Assembly: GCA_021030915.1 (NCBI GenBank)
Contig: JAGEMR010000140.1
Span: 1-64,000 of the forward strand
DNA length: 64,000 nt
Reading direction: 5' to 3'
From: Astrothelium macrocarpum
Lineage: Eukaryota; Ascomycota; Dothideomycetes; Trypetheliales; Trypetheliaceae
Shown here: piece after piece, positions 22,741-33,454 of the stretch
How positions within the stretch are numbered: the stretch's first letter is position 1
How the letters are laid out: each line of letters starts with the position of its first letter
The notes under the pieces: generated by a model
What the model saw: only the letters and a program-made list of their open reading frames with translations
Told to the model about the DNA's origin: nothing
The model's database searches: none
Position numbers and translations under genes: made by a program

Positions 22741-24561
22741 ATGAGCAATGTGTGGGGAATAGGGGCACGACCATTTTGCAATGGGTTGAAGAACTCGAGC
22801 ATCCCAGACTACGCCTCTTCTCTACGCGTCTTTGCCGAATCACTGCCCTCGAGATGTTACACGCCATCTTCTCACCGAATAGCTCAATACAGCACTCTGC
22901 ATCAAGACCAAAAGAATTCCCAGCAAGGACAAACATCGAGATCACGGTGTACGAAAAATAGTGGAGCAAGCTATACATATCTCGCCTCGCCTTTCCGTCG
23001 CTTTTCAACGTCTACTCCCGCTCATGCTCGAGATCGTCACGCCTCTCGAACTCCTCCCCGGAATGACCGTTCCTCCCCTTCAACCCCCCTTTGGGAGCAC
23101 TACAGCGCCTCAAATGGCGTTCCCCCCTCATGTGGCCGCCTTTCTGCGCGTAATATAAAGTCCATCTTCGGTGACGCCCTCAATATCGACGATGGCAACC
23201 TTGTCCTCCGCCGCCTCCAACACCGCCGGCTCTCTGGCGCCCTCGCTCACGAACCCCTCAATTACCTCCCTTCCAGCTCCATCAATCCCTCAGAGCTCGC
23301 AGAAATGGGTCTGAAGTTTCTACGAGAAAAATATCCCATGGACGAACAAGCGCGGGCCGACGACTACGCGGAGATGGAGGTAAAGAAAGCAGAAAACGAG
23401 TACATCAAGCGCGCCCAGAAATGGGGCCTCATCAAAAAGGACCCCAAAGAACAACGGCAGCGAGGCGCCCGACCAAACACCGCAAGCACAAGCAGCGCCG
23501 ACTCCCTCTACGGCGAGTCCGTCCTCGACCAAGTCCGCGCCGCCAACGAAGCCCGCGCCGCGCGCGAGCAAGCCGCCGCCGCAGCCGCCCCAAAACCCCA
23601 AGCCGACGCAGAATCCGCACCCGGCCCTCGCTCACTCGCCTCCAACTCCTCCGCCTCGCTCGACCGCCCGCGCCCACGGCCGGCATGGGTCGAGAAATAC
23701 ATCGAGCGCGCCAAACTCTCCACCGTACCCACCGCACCCACCATGTCCGCACCGCGACGCCTCGCGCCCTCGCTGCTGCTCTTCGCGGTGCTGGCGTGGG
23801 CCGCGGTGGCGTGGGCGGCCAGCTACACGCCGCCGTACCGGGGCGACCGCGTGTTCCCGAACACGCCGACCGCGCTGGCGACCGTGGGCGTGCTGGTGGG
23901 CGCCAACGTCGCCGTGTTCGTCGCGTGGCGCATCCCGCCGCTGTGGCGGGGACTGAATCGGTTCTTTGTGCTGGTGCCCGGTGCGCCGGTCGCGGCGAGC
24001 GTGGTGGGGAATGTGTTTTCGCATCAGAAGGTGGGGCATTTGGCGCTGAATATGGCGATGCTGGCGTTGTTGGGCACGCGGCTGCATGAGGATGTTGGGA
24101 GGGCGGTGTTTTTGGGCATCTATTTTGTTAGTGGTGCTGCTGGCGGGGTGGCGAGTCTGATGTATTATACGCTGACGCGGAATCTGACGACGAGCTCGTT
24201 TGGCGCGAGTGGCGCGGTTGCGGGTGTGCTGGCTGCGTGTTGTTTGGTGGATAAGGTGCTGGAAACACGGCCGGCGCCATGGTTGGAAAAGGGGGGTTGG
24301 TTAGAGGGGCTGGTGGTGGTGCCGGGGTGGGTGTTGTTGGCGGTGATGGTGGGGATGGATATTGTGGGGTTGAGGAGGCAAAGGCATCCTGTAGATCATA
24401 TGGCGCATTTAGGGGGTTATGCGGCGGGTATTGTGGGGGCATCTTTAGTGAATTGGAAGACGAGGGAACGGAGAGGGGAGGTGGAGAAGGAGGGTGAGAT
24501 GGGGGGTGAGATGAGGAGGGTTGAGCCAAAGGACGAGGTTGACGCAAAAAAGGATCAATAG
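22741..24561 (+). CDS. mitochondrial rhomboid-type serine protease (Pcp1/PARL family)
   Basis: Single exon, 606 codons. The N-terminal 150 residues are rich in Ser, Arg and Thr with few acidic residues (SPFRRFSTSTPAHARDRHAS), typical of a mitochondrial presequence. A charged, Ala-rich linker follows. The C-terminal 270 residues hold six or seven hydrophobic segments. The catalytic serine motif SFGASGAV (Ser about 490) lies in one, and DHMAHLGGYAAG (His about 556) in a later one, the Ser-His dyad of rhomboid proteases. The NMAMLALLG segment after HLALN matches the HxxxN region that contributes to the oxyanion site. The expected role is intramembrane cleavage in the inner mitochondrial membrane, as for yeast Pcp1 on Mgm1 and Ccp1. 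The gene is strongly C-rich in its first half and G-rich in its last third. Confidence 0.85.
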   Translation: MSNVWGIGARPFCNGLKNSSIPDYASSLRVFAESLPSRCYTPSSHRIAQYSTLHQDQKNSQQGQTSRSRCTKNSGASYTYLASPFRRFSTSTPAHARDRHASRTPPRNDRSSPSTPLWEHYSASNGVPPSCGRLSARNIKSIFGDALNIDDGNLVLRRLQHRRLSGALAHEPLNYLPSSSINPSELAEMGLKFLREKYPMDEQARADDYAEMEVKKAENEYIKRAQKWGLIKKDPKEQRQRGARPNTASTSSADSLYGESVLDQVRAANEARAAREQAAAAAAPKPQADAESAPGPRSLASNSSASLDRPRPRPAWVEKYIERAKLSTVPTAPTMSAPRRLAPSLLLFAVLAWAAVAWAASYTPPYRGDRVFPNTPTALATVGVLVGANVAVFVAWRIPPLWRGLNRFFVLVPGAPVAASVVGNVFSHQKVGHLALNMAMLALLGTRLHEDVGRAVFLGIYFVSGAAGGVASLMYYTLTRNLTTSSFGASGAVAGVLAACCLVDKVLETRPAPWLEKGGWLEGLVVVPGWVLLAVMVGMDIVGLRRQRHPVDHMAHLGGYAAGIVGASLVNWKTRERRGEVEKEGEMGGEMRRVEPKDEVDAKKDQ

Positions 24562-24785
24562 GGACTGTACATTATCTGATCTCTGCTTTACGGGCGGCGC
24601 TGATCGCGGTAAGAAACATCTGCATGCCAGGTATTTTACTGTTGAGGAGTTTGGGGAGCTTTCCAATATCATTCAAGCTTTGAGAAATCTTAATCATTAT
24701 TCGACCAGGACTCGTGCCGGTCATTATCATTAGCAGCCTTCTACTATGTTCACGGCAAGCCTCGTTCTTCGTGCCCTCACCAGAC

Positions 24786-25910
24786 TTACACTCTACCTGC
24801 TCTTCCGGTCTGAATGATCTCTCCTGTATGCCGTTCATCTGCTCTTAACACTGGCCAGCCTGATCCGTCGGCCTTGGCGAGCTCAAACTCAATTTTCGTG
24901 CCCATAATCTTGTATTTACTCTTCTCCGTATCGATCGGAGCAAAAAGTGGCAAGGACGTCTTGTAGGATTTATTGTCCGACGTATGCAAATCGAGGTCAA
25001 TAGTTGTAGAGTCGGCAAAAGTGATTGACGACTTTTCTTTGTTGACCTTTTTGAGATAGAGAGACGCGATGACGGTGGTAGATGTCTGGTAAAAATCATG
25101 ACTTCATGACGATCAGGCTGCATTCATCAAGTCACAAGTTCAGTCAGGAAGGCTTACCGAACAGTATCCAGTGTTTCCTCCCCTTTTTTCCCACTTCCAA
25201 CGAACAGATGCCTGTCTTTCGTAGTGCATCCCGCTAATTTCATGAACTCATCAAATTCAAGGACACGTTTTTTGCAGCAACTATAACCCTTGCTTCCTTC
25301 GTGAAAGATGGGGATACCTGGGTGATGGATACACTGCTCATCAGCACGACTTGCATCACCATTATATTTCACACCACAAGCTTTACGCTTGCAGGATGCG
25401 TCGGGTGGTATTGGTAGCGTGGGATCGTCGTCTTCATCTTCTGGTGGCGCAGGAGAGGGAGTGGCTCGAGGTGGTGCAGTGGTGGGTTGAGCTAATCTCG
25501 GAGCAGGGGCAGCCAAGGCAGGCTCCTCGACTTTGGAAATAAGCGACTCATCCAGAGGTGGTTTCTCAGGCTGAGGAGTGTCATCGATAGTCGAGTGTTT
25601 TCCCGTTGTGCATGGTGGAATTGTGAGAAATTCGTCAAATGTCAAGACGCGAGGTTTGCAGCATTTCCAGCCTGATCAGGGGACAAGTATCAGCGGAAGA
25701 CTGCCTGCGGTAAGCCTTGGATGGAAGTAGAAACGGATGCGATTCTTACCCTTTTGTCCCTCATGAAATTCCTTGGTGGGGTCTCAGTCGTGAGTACCTT
25801 AGTAGGAAAATGAACAAGGAACTTACCGGCGGTCCAGGGTGGTAGATGCAGTCCTCATTGTCATCCTCATATGTCTTGCCGCAACCCTTGTGGACGCACT
25901 TTTTGGACAT
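24786..25910 (-). CDS. CHORD-CS domain protein (Rar1/CHP-1-type Hsp90 co-chaperone)
   Basis: Four exons: 25910-25827, 25771-25750, 25671-25158, 25101-24786 (311 aa, frame closes). The first CHORD runs from residue 1 (KKCVHKGCGKTYEDDNEDC; CIYHPGPP; FHEGQKGWKCCKPRV; CTTGKH). The second CHORD, at about 128-195, has the same Cys/His spacing (CKRKACGVKYNG; CIHHPGIPIFHEGSKGYSCC). Each domain binds two zinc ions in known structures. The C-terminal 100 residues form a CS/p23-like domain (SLYLKKVNKEKSSITF; TDNKSY-type region ending KIEFELAKADGSGWPVL). The protein is expected to bind Hsp90 and Sgt1 and assist assembly of client complexes. It is convergent with the rhomboid gene and divergent from the glutaredoxin-like gene 171 bp away. 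Confidence 0.9.
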
Positions 25911-26080
25911 GTTGTGCGCTTGCTGCTCCGAACATGAAAGATGGAAGATCCGAGAGGCTGTCAGACATTTCAGCGCCCAATTAACGACGTCAGGCGGTGA
26001 CACGGGGCAGAACTGAGGCGCGTTATTTTCATCTCGTGACGCCGTAATCATCTTATTTCCACACTTCCGCTCTGGGTAAC

Positions 26081-26451
26081 ATGTTTGCTTCACCTCGTTT
26101 TTTCCAGCACGCTTGCCGCATAGTGTTATTCACGCGTTCCAACTGCGCTCTGTGTGATAATGCAAAGCAGGTCCTCTCCAATGTCTGGGACAAGAGACCG
26201 TTTGAATATCAGGAGATAGACGTCATGGCATCTGACCAGAAAAAATGGAAAGATCTATATGAATTTGACACGCCAGTCGTAAGGATCTTTCTTTGACATC
26301 TCATTTTCATAATCAATCTCATTACGAAAAGGTCCATGTAGGGAGGAACCCAGGTCCCATCTCCCCAGCCATACAGGCACCACGCAAACTTATGCACCGT
26401 TTTGGGGAATCCGATATCAAAAAGCTCATGGACGAAGCCGAGCAACCCTAA
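26081..26451 (+). CDS. small glutaredoxin-like protein (YDR286C type)
   Basis: Two exons, 26081-26278 and 26332-26451, give 105 aa. After a short basic leader that could direct it to mitochondria, the protein reads IVLFTRSNCALCDNAKQVL: a beta strand followed by a CxxC motif (CALC) and a helix, the thioredoxin-fold active site. EIDVMASDQKKW and the cis-Pro region DTPVVHVG follow. The C-terminal helix reads GESDIKKLMDEAE. Length and motif order fit the glutaredoxin-like family represented by yeast YDR286C, a thiol-disulfide protein of unclear substrate. It shares a 171-bp divergent promoter with the CHORD protein gene. Confidence 0.85.
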
Positions 26452-26697
26452 CAAGATGTGGTCAAGTAAATTACTCTGGCACTACGCCCGGCTCCCCGAC
26501 CAGCTACACCAAGTAAACCCCGCCCTCACATCAAAGGCGGGGCAAACAATGGAGGAAGTAGCCCCTGAACCGATGACGATTTCCCCAGGATCCCATCACC
26601 CCTGCCTGATACCCGGGTGCTTTATCTCCATTTCCTTTTCTTAATTATCTGATCTATTCTAATCTATCCTTCCATTCTCTCGTATCTCAATTCCAAA

Positions 26698-27739
26698 ATG
26701 TCCCACATGCAAAACGCCAGCCGCCTATTCAAGGCTCTCCAGAAAGGGGGCCCAACCTTTGGAGTTTGGCAGGTATTTCCAATTCCCCCCCTTCTATCCC
26801 TTCCTTCTCACTCCCCCTCAATGCTCCAATCCAAAGCAAACTCCACAATCTCACCTCTCATTCCCTCACGCAGATGCTCCCCGGCCACAACCACTCCCGC
26901 CTCCTCGCCACCACCCCCCTCGACTGGATCTGCGTCGACTGCGAGCACGGCAACATCGACGGTGTGCCTGCCTCCCTTTCCTTCCTCTCCCCCTCTTCCT
27001 TCCCACTCCCCTCGATCCCCCACTCTAACCCACATCACCAGACGCAGCAATGCACGACGCGGTCTCCGCCATCGCCACCGCCCCGCACCCTCCCTCCCCC
27101 ATCATCCGCATCCCCGGCGCCTCGGCGTGGATGGTGAAGCGCGCGCTCGACGCCGGCGCCCACGGCGTCGTCGTGCCGCTGCTGCAGTCGGCGGCCGAGG
27201 CCGCGGGCCTCGTGCGCGCCGCCAAGTATCCGCCGGCCGGGATCCGCGGGTTCGGCGGGCCGTTCGCCATGAATACGTTCGCCGCTGCCCCTAAACCCAC
27301 AGAAAACCAGGGTGCAGATGGAGTTGGGGGTGGGGTGGTGCCGACGGCGACAGAATACCTAGCGCAAGCGAACGACGCGATCGTGACGATCGTGCAGATC
27401 GAGACGGGCGCTGCGCTCGCGGCCGTGGAGGACATCGCGGGCGTGGAAGGGGTCGATGTGTTGTTTGTGGGGCCGTTCGATCTGGGCATCAATATCGGGT
27501 GTCCGATCGGCGCGGACGGCGTGATTGGGGGCGAGTTGGAGGCGGCGATTGAGCGGATCCGCGGCGCGGCGGAGCGCGCGGGCAAGCGGTCGGGCATCTT
27601 TGCCACGAGTGGTGAGCAGGCGAGGGCGTTTGCTGAGCAGGGGTTCCATATGGTGAGTGTGGCGGCGGATGTGAGCGCCATTCCGGCGTATGTGGGGGCG
27701 ACGTTGAGGACGGTGAAGGGGGAGAAGGGGGGAGGGTGA
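26698..27739 (+). CDS. HpcH/HpaI-family aldolase
   Basis: Three exons, 26698-26772, 26874-26961 and 27042-27739, give 286 aa. The start is supported by a short conserved N-terminus (LFKALQKGGPTFGVWQMLPG). The TIM-barrel active-site segments are visible: DWICVDCEHGNID (metal/substrate side), RIPGASAWMVKRALDAGAHG, VVVPLLQSAAEA, GFGGPFA, IVQIETGAAL (Glu metal ligand), VDVLFVGPFDLGINIG, and GIFATSGEQARAF. Members cleave or form 2-keto-3-deoxy acids by a metal-dependent retro-aldol reaction in aromatic or sugar-acid catabolism. The physiological substrate cannot be told from sequence. The first half is C-rich and the last part G-rich on the + strand. Confidence 0.9.
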
Positions 27740-28303
27740 GATGGGTGGGAGGTGGTGGAGGAGGGAATTTGGTGGGGGGTGGCCCGGGGGTTTGATTGTA
27801 CATTTGGAGTGAGATGGGAAGATGGTTGGGGTAATATGCAAAGTGCAGTGTATATAGATATATACATATACATAGAACTTGATGAAATCAATGGTGCGCA
27901 AAGAAATGGTATCTAGCTTTAAACAACTGTAGCTTACAGAAACCAAAATGCCGCCGATTCCGATGTAGCTCCATCTTTTATGCGCAATGTACGCCTGATT
28001 ATTAGCCCATAATCTTGTATGATGTATCGAGGTGTTCCTCTGGGAACTCTGATCCTGTCGATGAGCTTGTTTGAGCACCTCAGCGCGAGTACTCATGTTG
28101 GTATCTTATTTCGAAAGCGACACAACAAATGTATCTTTGTGCGACGTAGAGTGTGGCAACCCCCCGGGTGACCAAAGTAATAAATGAAAGACCAACTTTT
28201 CTAGATAGAAATGTTTTGGAAAAGTCTAGAAGCTTCATGGGGCCACCAGGGATTTTCAAAGCACTTTCTTCGCTTCTCGTTTCCGTGCTGTTGTCCGGTG
28301 ACA

Positions 28304-30380
28304 CTAAAACAATTGTGACCTTCCACCGCCTCTTTGGGAGCCCCTTGGCGTAGCGGAAGCAGGACTTCGCCTACTTTCGCCACTATGTCGATCGCTACCG
28401 CTTCTCGGTGTCGTCTGACTGCTCGGAACTTCTCTCGAAGTGCTGCCACCACTACCTCTCTGTCCTCCGTTTCCACCTCCACCTCTGGTATTACTGCTAC
28501 TTCCTCCGCTTCTCGAGCCGCTCCCCCCACTGCGAGATCCACTGCCACCAGGGGTACCTCCGCTGCGTCGATCACCAGACGAGCGCGGTGGTGTCTGAAA
28601 GCGGACTTCTTGCGAGGCATGACTTCCACCACTGGCTCGGGTATTCTGTGGTGCTGCGCTTGGTGGCGTTCTCTGCTGAGGAGTGGCCGATTGGTGACTA
28701 CCAGCGCTACCACCACGTCTAGGCGTCGCTGCACTTGGCGGCGTCCGCCCATGAACTCCCGCTCGAGTATTCGTGGGTCTCGGTTCGCCGAGATAACCAA
28801 CACGGCTCCACTCCTCTGGAGTAGGCGGTAATTCCTTTTCTCTACCTGCCGTTGGCGGACGGAGATGTGGTGAGTCTCGTATTGCCGTTGAAGGTCGTGG
28901 AGTAGTGCTGTTCGTTCCATAGCTTGTCTGCCTTAAAGGAGGACTTCTTCTCGCCGCATTAAGAGTCGATGACGTCGACCTCGGAGGAGTATAACTGCTT
29001 GCATCTCTATCTTGTCGTGCTGTAGGAGCCCGGAGGGAAGAGATCCTAGGTGGTGCAGGTCTTGGAGTCGTGCTCGAAGCCCCCGAGCCACTTCGTCTTG
29101 GCGGACTGCTTCGGTTTTCCCTTCCAGGCGATCTCCTTGAGGATGTAGCTGGAGCCCTAGCACTTGGACTCGACGATGGTGAAGCAAGCCACGCGCCTTC
29201 ATTTCCTCTTCTTGCAGCTTCAATATCCTCCTCGCCCCTACGCTCTTCACTGGAGGCCTGGACTGCGGGGGCCCTGGAACGGGAGGCTGGGCCTGAGGGA
29301 AGTGCCGGATCCTGAGAGGGTCTGTTTCTGGAAGGGTTTCCGTTGCCTCCGCTTCTTGATCCTTGATTATTACTATTGCCCGTATCCTTTCGCAAACCAC
29401 GCGTCATCATAGTCCCAAGTATACTGACAAGCTCCCGAGCGTCTTCAAACTCCATATCGTCCATGCCTTCCTCTGCCTTCCATACGTCGGCGATAGCCCG
29501 ACGAGCTACACGCCGACTTCTGTCGAATTCCTTTGCACAGTCCCAGAGAAAAGCACAGTGCTCCAGCGCAACCGAAAGTCGAAGAGGGTGCGAGCCAGGT
29601 AAAAGTGATGAAGCCAGAGATGTTGTAGTTGTAAATGCAGAGGTTGTTATTGGGAGAAAGTTGAGCGGCGGTAAAATGAATGCCGTGCTCGATGGAATTT
29701 GGGGCTTCGGAGGAAGTCCAGGTGGACGTAGAGGAGTTTGCTGATTCTGACTCTGAGGTGGAGGAGTTGCGCCTGTGAGAGCATAAGGATTGGTAATGTA
29801 TGAGATGTCGGATTGGAGTGATGGGATTGCGTCACGTAACGAAGCTTTCTTGCCATGGCGCGACGATCCATTTTTGCCATTTGATGACCTTCGTTGACCA
29901 TTCTTTTGATGGGGACTCCCTGGAGGTTCTGACGACAGAGTGACCTGAGAGGGAACGCTGAGAGTCGACACAGGAGGATTGTTGTGGAAGAGGCAAAAGA
30001 TGTGATAAAAGGAAGCGCGCAGCTTGCAGCTCATAACCCGACATTCAGCACCTTGTTCGCCATTTTGAGTGTACGGAAGTACGTCCAGCTCAACAATCGC
30101 CAATCCTTCGCGGGATAGCCATAGAATGTGATGGTATAATTGGAGAGATTTGGTATCTCGCGATGGGTCGAGCCTTCTCAATTTTCGTGCCCTTCGAACC
30201 TTCTTGGCCAGCATGACAGATAAGCCGAGGATTTGGTGAAGCGCTCGGGATAGGAAAGGACTCGTGTATGCAGTCATGTTGGCCAAACGGCCCAGAATCT
30301 TCTGCTCGACATCGCTCGCTACACTTGGTGAGCTTTGTCAAAAAACAATGGGGAAACAATTTGGTTTCCTTACTGGCCAT
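28304..30380 (-). CDS. divergent 14-3-3 domain protein with a long disordered tail
   Basis: The model starts with a 7-nt first exon (30380-30374, ATG GCC A), an intron of 55 nt, and a second exon 30318-28304, total 673 aa. The N-terminal region resembles a diverged 14-3-3 domain (KILGRLANM; KKVRRARKLRRLDPSRDTKS; LYHHILWLSREGLAIVELDV; LRASFYHIFCLFHN; later LRLSVALEHCAFLWDC and RRVARRAIADVW), interrupted by a Pro/Ser-rich insertion at about 120-205. Residues about 305-673 are almost wholly Ser, Pro, Arg, Gly and Thr, predicted disordered and rich in possible phospho-sites. Canonical 14-3-3 proteins bind phosphopeptides as dimers; the usual Lys/Arg/Tyr pocket residues are not all evident. The tail ends in Gly/Ser/Arg repeats (SGSRSGGSGSRSGG). 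Confidence 0.75.
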
Positions 30381-32980
30381 CTCTCCAACGCACCACGACA
30401 AGCTTACGGCGGCCTTCCACTAGATGCCAAGTCCAACCATAGCAGCTGTATTCGTAGTATCATGGGGAGAGGCGTGGATGGATATATTGAACGAAAGAAT
30501 ACAAGGGCTCGACGCAGGTGCCAATGCTAACTACGTGTTGATTGAGATGATGTGAAGTGCAAAAGGCGAAGGCTGGTCATTCGGACGCTCCTTCTAGATT
30601 GGATCATCAATTTCACTTATTGGTCTGAGTTTAACGATCCACGTAGAGAAACAAGTGACTTGTACGTGATCTTGACTCGGAACCGCGCTAATGAGGTTCC
30701 GACCTCGAATCGGTCTTGCGAATTGATACCCTTGAACACTGGTTGGTAGGCAATCTCCGAGCAGGCGGCTGCAATACCGCTAGAGAAGTGACAAGAGAAT
30801 CAAAGGCTTTCAGTCGTTTCAGGCAATCGATTCAAGGTCCGAGCTTGGGTAAGACAACACCTTCTCAACAATATTCATGGAACGCTCCAGCTCTGAAAAA
30901 GGTCCAATTCGCAATGTGTTGTGCTTCAACAAGATTATCGTACACCGGGGCAATATGATATCATATGATCAGATAGTATACAGAGGGGCATTCGACAGCA
31001 GATGATGCGCGTTATAAACTTTTCTAAATTGATACAGATCTATGGTGATTATTAGTTGTGAATCAAAATGTTGGATCTCTCACTAACAACTCAACGGTGT
31101 GTACCTGAAGACCAGGACCGGGATTTGGGGGTTCCAGGAGCAGGTAAGGTCTTATTCGTTGTCCGTGGAAAGCTGACGATGAAGCCGAACCAATAGCGAG
31201 GTGCAGATGATTATTCTGCAGGTGTAAGAACGGGAACTAAACGACGTCGTCTACGGGGCGGCGATGGCGAGGTGGCTGGACGAGTAAAGGGCAAGGACAA
31301 CAACAGCCAGCTCATGGTCGACGCCAGAATCCGTCAATCGCCAGCACAACAAAAACTGATCGGAGGGCCAGCAAAGTCCAGGGCGAAAAAGGGTAGATAT
31401 TGAAGTCTCTTCTCGACCGTGGGGCGGTGAGAGAGTAATGGTCAATGCGCTTGCACCGAGATGGAGTGCTGAAACCAGTCTGGCGCTGGAAAGTGGGAAC
31501 CCTAGAAACTCACGCTTCGTCCCGCTGATGGTGGTGATGCCCGCGTTGTACGAGGATCCAGCAATCCGCGTCGTCAAAGTTCGGCACACTGAGCAATTTT
31601 GACCGGTGGACCGGACGGAGCCAGGAGGAATCTTTTCCCACTCCCGCACGCCGTCACGCAATGGACGGCCAGCATGGAGACGGAGAAAAGAGAGGAAAGG
31701 AAAGAGATTCGAGCGGAAAGGGCGAGAGGACCAGCAGCAGCAGCATGAGCGGCTCCAAAGCAGAGAGAGACAGCAATTCGACGTTACAACACTCTCACTT
31801 CACTGATCGTGCAGACGCGTGCTGCCGGCACCCATGAGAGGGCGCGCCTCCAAGGACCCGGGCACTTGGGCGAGTTCGGAATAACGAACTGCATCATGCA
31901 GCCCCGGTTGCTCTGCTTTAGAAGCAGCAGCAGCCAGCAGGACCGACTGCTACGTGTCAAAGGCACCAACTGGCCTCGCTAGCCCAGGAGCAGCAAGGCT
32001 TTAGCCCGCTTAGGGGAGGGTCCCTTGGGGGGGAAAGGGAGTAGGGGACGCTGCCGACTCGGCGGCAGGCGAGCGAGACTGTCTAAATTGCTGCTCGAAA
32101 TAGTTGGGTAGGGTCTTGGAGATCGGCCGCGCGGGATGGAGTGGTTGACAACGCATCGCTGTGGGGCTTGCGAGGCGGTTGCGCATTGCAAAATCGATCA
32201 GCATCATCAGCATCATCATCATCACCACCACATGCTATCCTCGCCTGACTTGTCCCCTTCGAATCAGATGCTCAATGCGGTAAGTCTCATTGATTGCTAG
32301 TAGACTTGTCTCAGTGTACGACTTCCATTGTGTCGTCAGACGACCTTTTTTTTTTTTCTTTCTGAGTGTAGTCTGGCACAAGCTATTGAGGATCCGGAGA
32401 ACGCAATCGGCAACGTTCCTTGGTATAACTCGCTTAAGTAGCTACCTTAATTACCAGGACCAGCGAGCGGGTCTGGCGAGTCTCGACGTGGTCAAGATTG
32501 GATTCAAGACAAGCCATCGTGCCATTTTTGCTGTTTGCTGATCAGCGGTGAGGACCATTTCTGACCAATCAGACTTTGTCCGCTGGACTGCATGATGCGC
32601 AGTCAAATTCTCCGGATTTCCTTCACACCACCGCTCTCAACTTAATCTCGCTCCTATTGATATGAGAGATCAATGTAGGTACGCTTGCAGTCTGATTTGG
32701 AATGACGTTATCTGCTAGATAGTGAACCTGGGGAAACTTTCCACTGCTTCGGATGCATGTGTTTTGCACATTGTGCATGCACAGATAACGGTCAAGCTTA
32801 ATTAAGCCTCTTTGATTAACATGTTGTACGCTAGTCAGGCCTTATTATCGACGTATTACATGGATTTATATCAGAGATCAACTCTATAAACACTCCTGTC
32901 ATTTGTCATGAACCATTTTTCCATCAACCTTGATGGCTGTAAGAGATGATATTGACATATGAGCCCTCCGCCAAAGGTTG
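30381..32980. other. 2.6-kb gene-poor stretch
   Basis: Ordinary base composition, no long or conserved open frame on either strand. It includes purine-rich tracts (about 31,670-31,760), a (cat)n/His-coding run at about 32,200-32,230, and one short open frame ending in a consensus 5' splice site (separate entry). It may hold long 5' untranslated regions or regulatory DNA. Confidence 0.55.
32136..32300 (+). other. possible orphan first exon with a poly-His run
   Basis: ATG at 32136 opens a frame including HHQHHHHHHH and MLSSPDLSPSNQMLNA, followed immediately by a perfect donor gtaagt at 32280. Unspliced, it ends at TAG 32298-32300 (54 aa). The Ser/Pro-rich peptide and His run look like the N-terminus of a transcription factor, but no following exon was recognised before the inverted-repeat elements at 32,981. 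It could be a truncated gene, an upstream ORF or chance. Confidence 0.25.
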
Positions 32981-33172
32981 CAATAAGAAATCTCCCCCGC
33001 CGCTGCAAGAAATATAATTCGTCGAAACCTCTTGGAGGGGACCCCAGATTACTTTAAATCATTGTAAAGTATAAACAATCCATCAATAACTTATTGAGAA
33101 ATTAATTCCAAGATATTTCCGTCTACTCTTGTTGAGGGTCTCCCGAAGAGGTATTGCATCCTTTGGTGCGCA
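32981..33172. mobile_element. MITE-like inverted-repeat element, copy B (right end shortened)
   Basis: The left end gccaaaggttgcaataagaa with the block ataattcgtcg matches copy A almost base for base (gccaggggttgcaatcagaa). The right block gagggtctcccgaagaggta matches copies C and G2, after which the outer right end is degraded (attgcatcctttggtg). It sits 65 bp from copy C. Confidence 0.7.
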
Positions 33173-33236
33173 TGACTTTTCTAGATGCTGCTGAAGAGAT
33201 ACAGTGCAGGGTATGATTCAGCAAAGCGCATGCACG

Positions 33237-33440
33237 CCAGTGAAGAAATGTCACCCGCGGCTGCGAAAGCTATAATTTGCCGCAGGCCTCATCGGGAGAC
33301 CCCCATACCATTCTGAACAATTACGGACTGTAAATAATCTGTCAACAATTTATTGAGAAATAATTTTAAGAACTTCTTGTCGAATCTTGTTGAGGGTCTC
33401 CCAATAGGGCCTGCTGCGAATTAGAGGCATTTCCATTAAA
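33237..33440. mobile_element. MITE-like inverted-repeat element, copy C
   Basis: The left part (aaatgtcacccgcggctgcg, then ttgccgcaggcctcatcggg) pairs with the inverted right part (gagggtctcccaatagggcc, then tgctgcgaatta). The A+T-rich centre (aatttattgagaaataattt) is shared with copies A and B. The right end is 15 bp from the stop codon of the Rtt107/Brc1 gene, so it probably lies in that transcript's 3' region. Confidence 0.75.
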
Positions 33441-33454
33441 AGAATCATCATTCA

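Noticed and set aside
23421..24089. 222-codon Arg-rich ORF and several minus-strand ORFs over the rhomboid gene
   Set aside because: GC-rich shadow frames; only the 22741-24561 frame has rhomboid motifs.
27025..28096. Long minus-strand ORFs over the aldolase gene
   Set aside because: Pro/Ser/His-rich shadows of the G-rich 3' half; the + frame carries all aldolase motifs.
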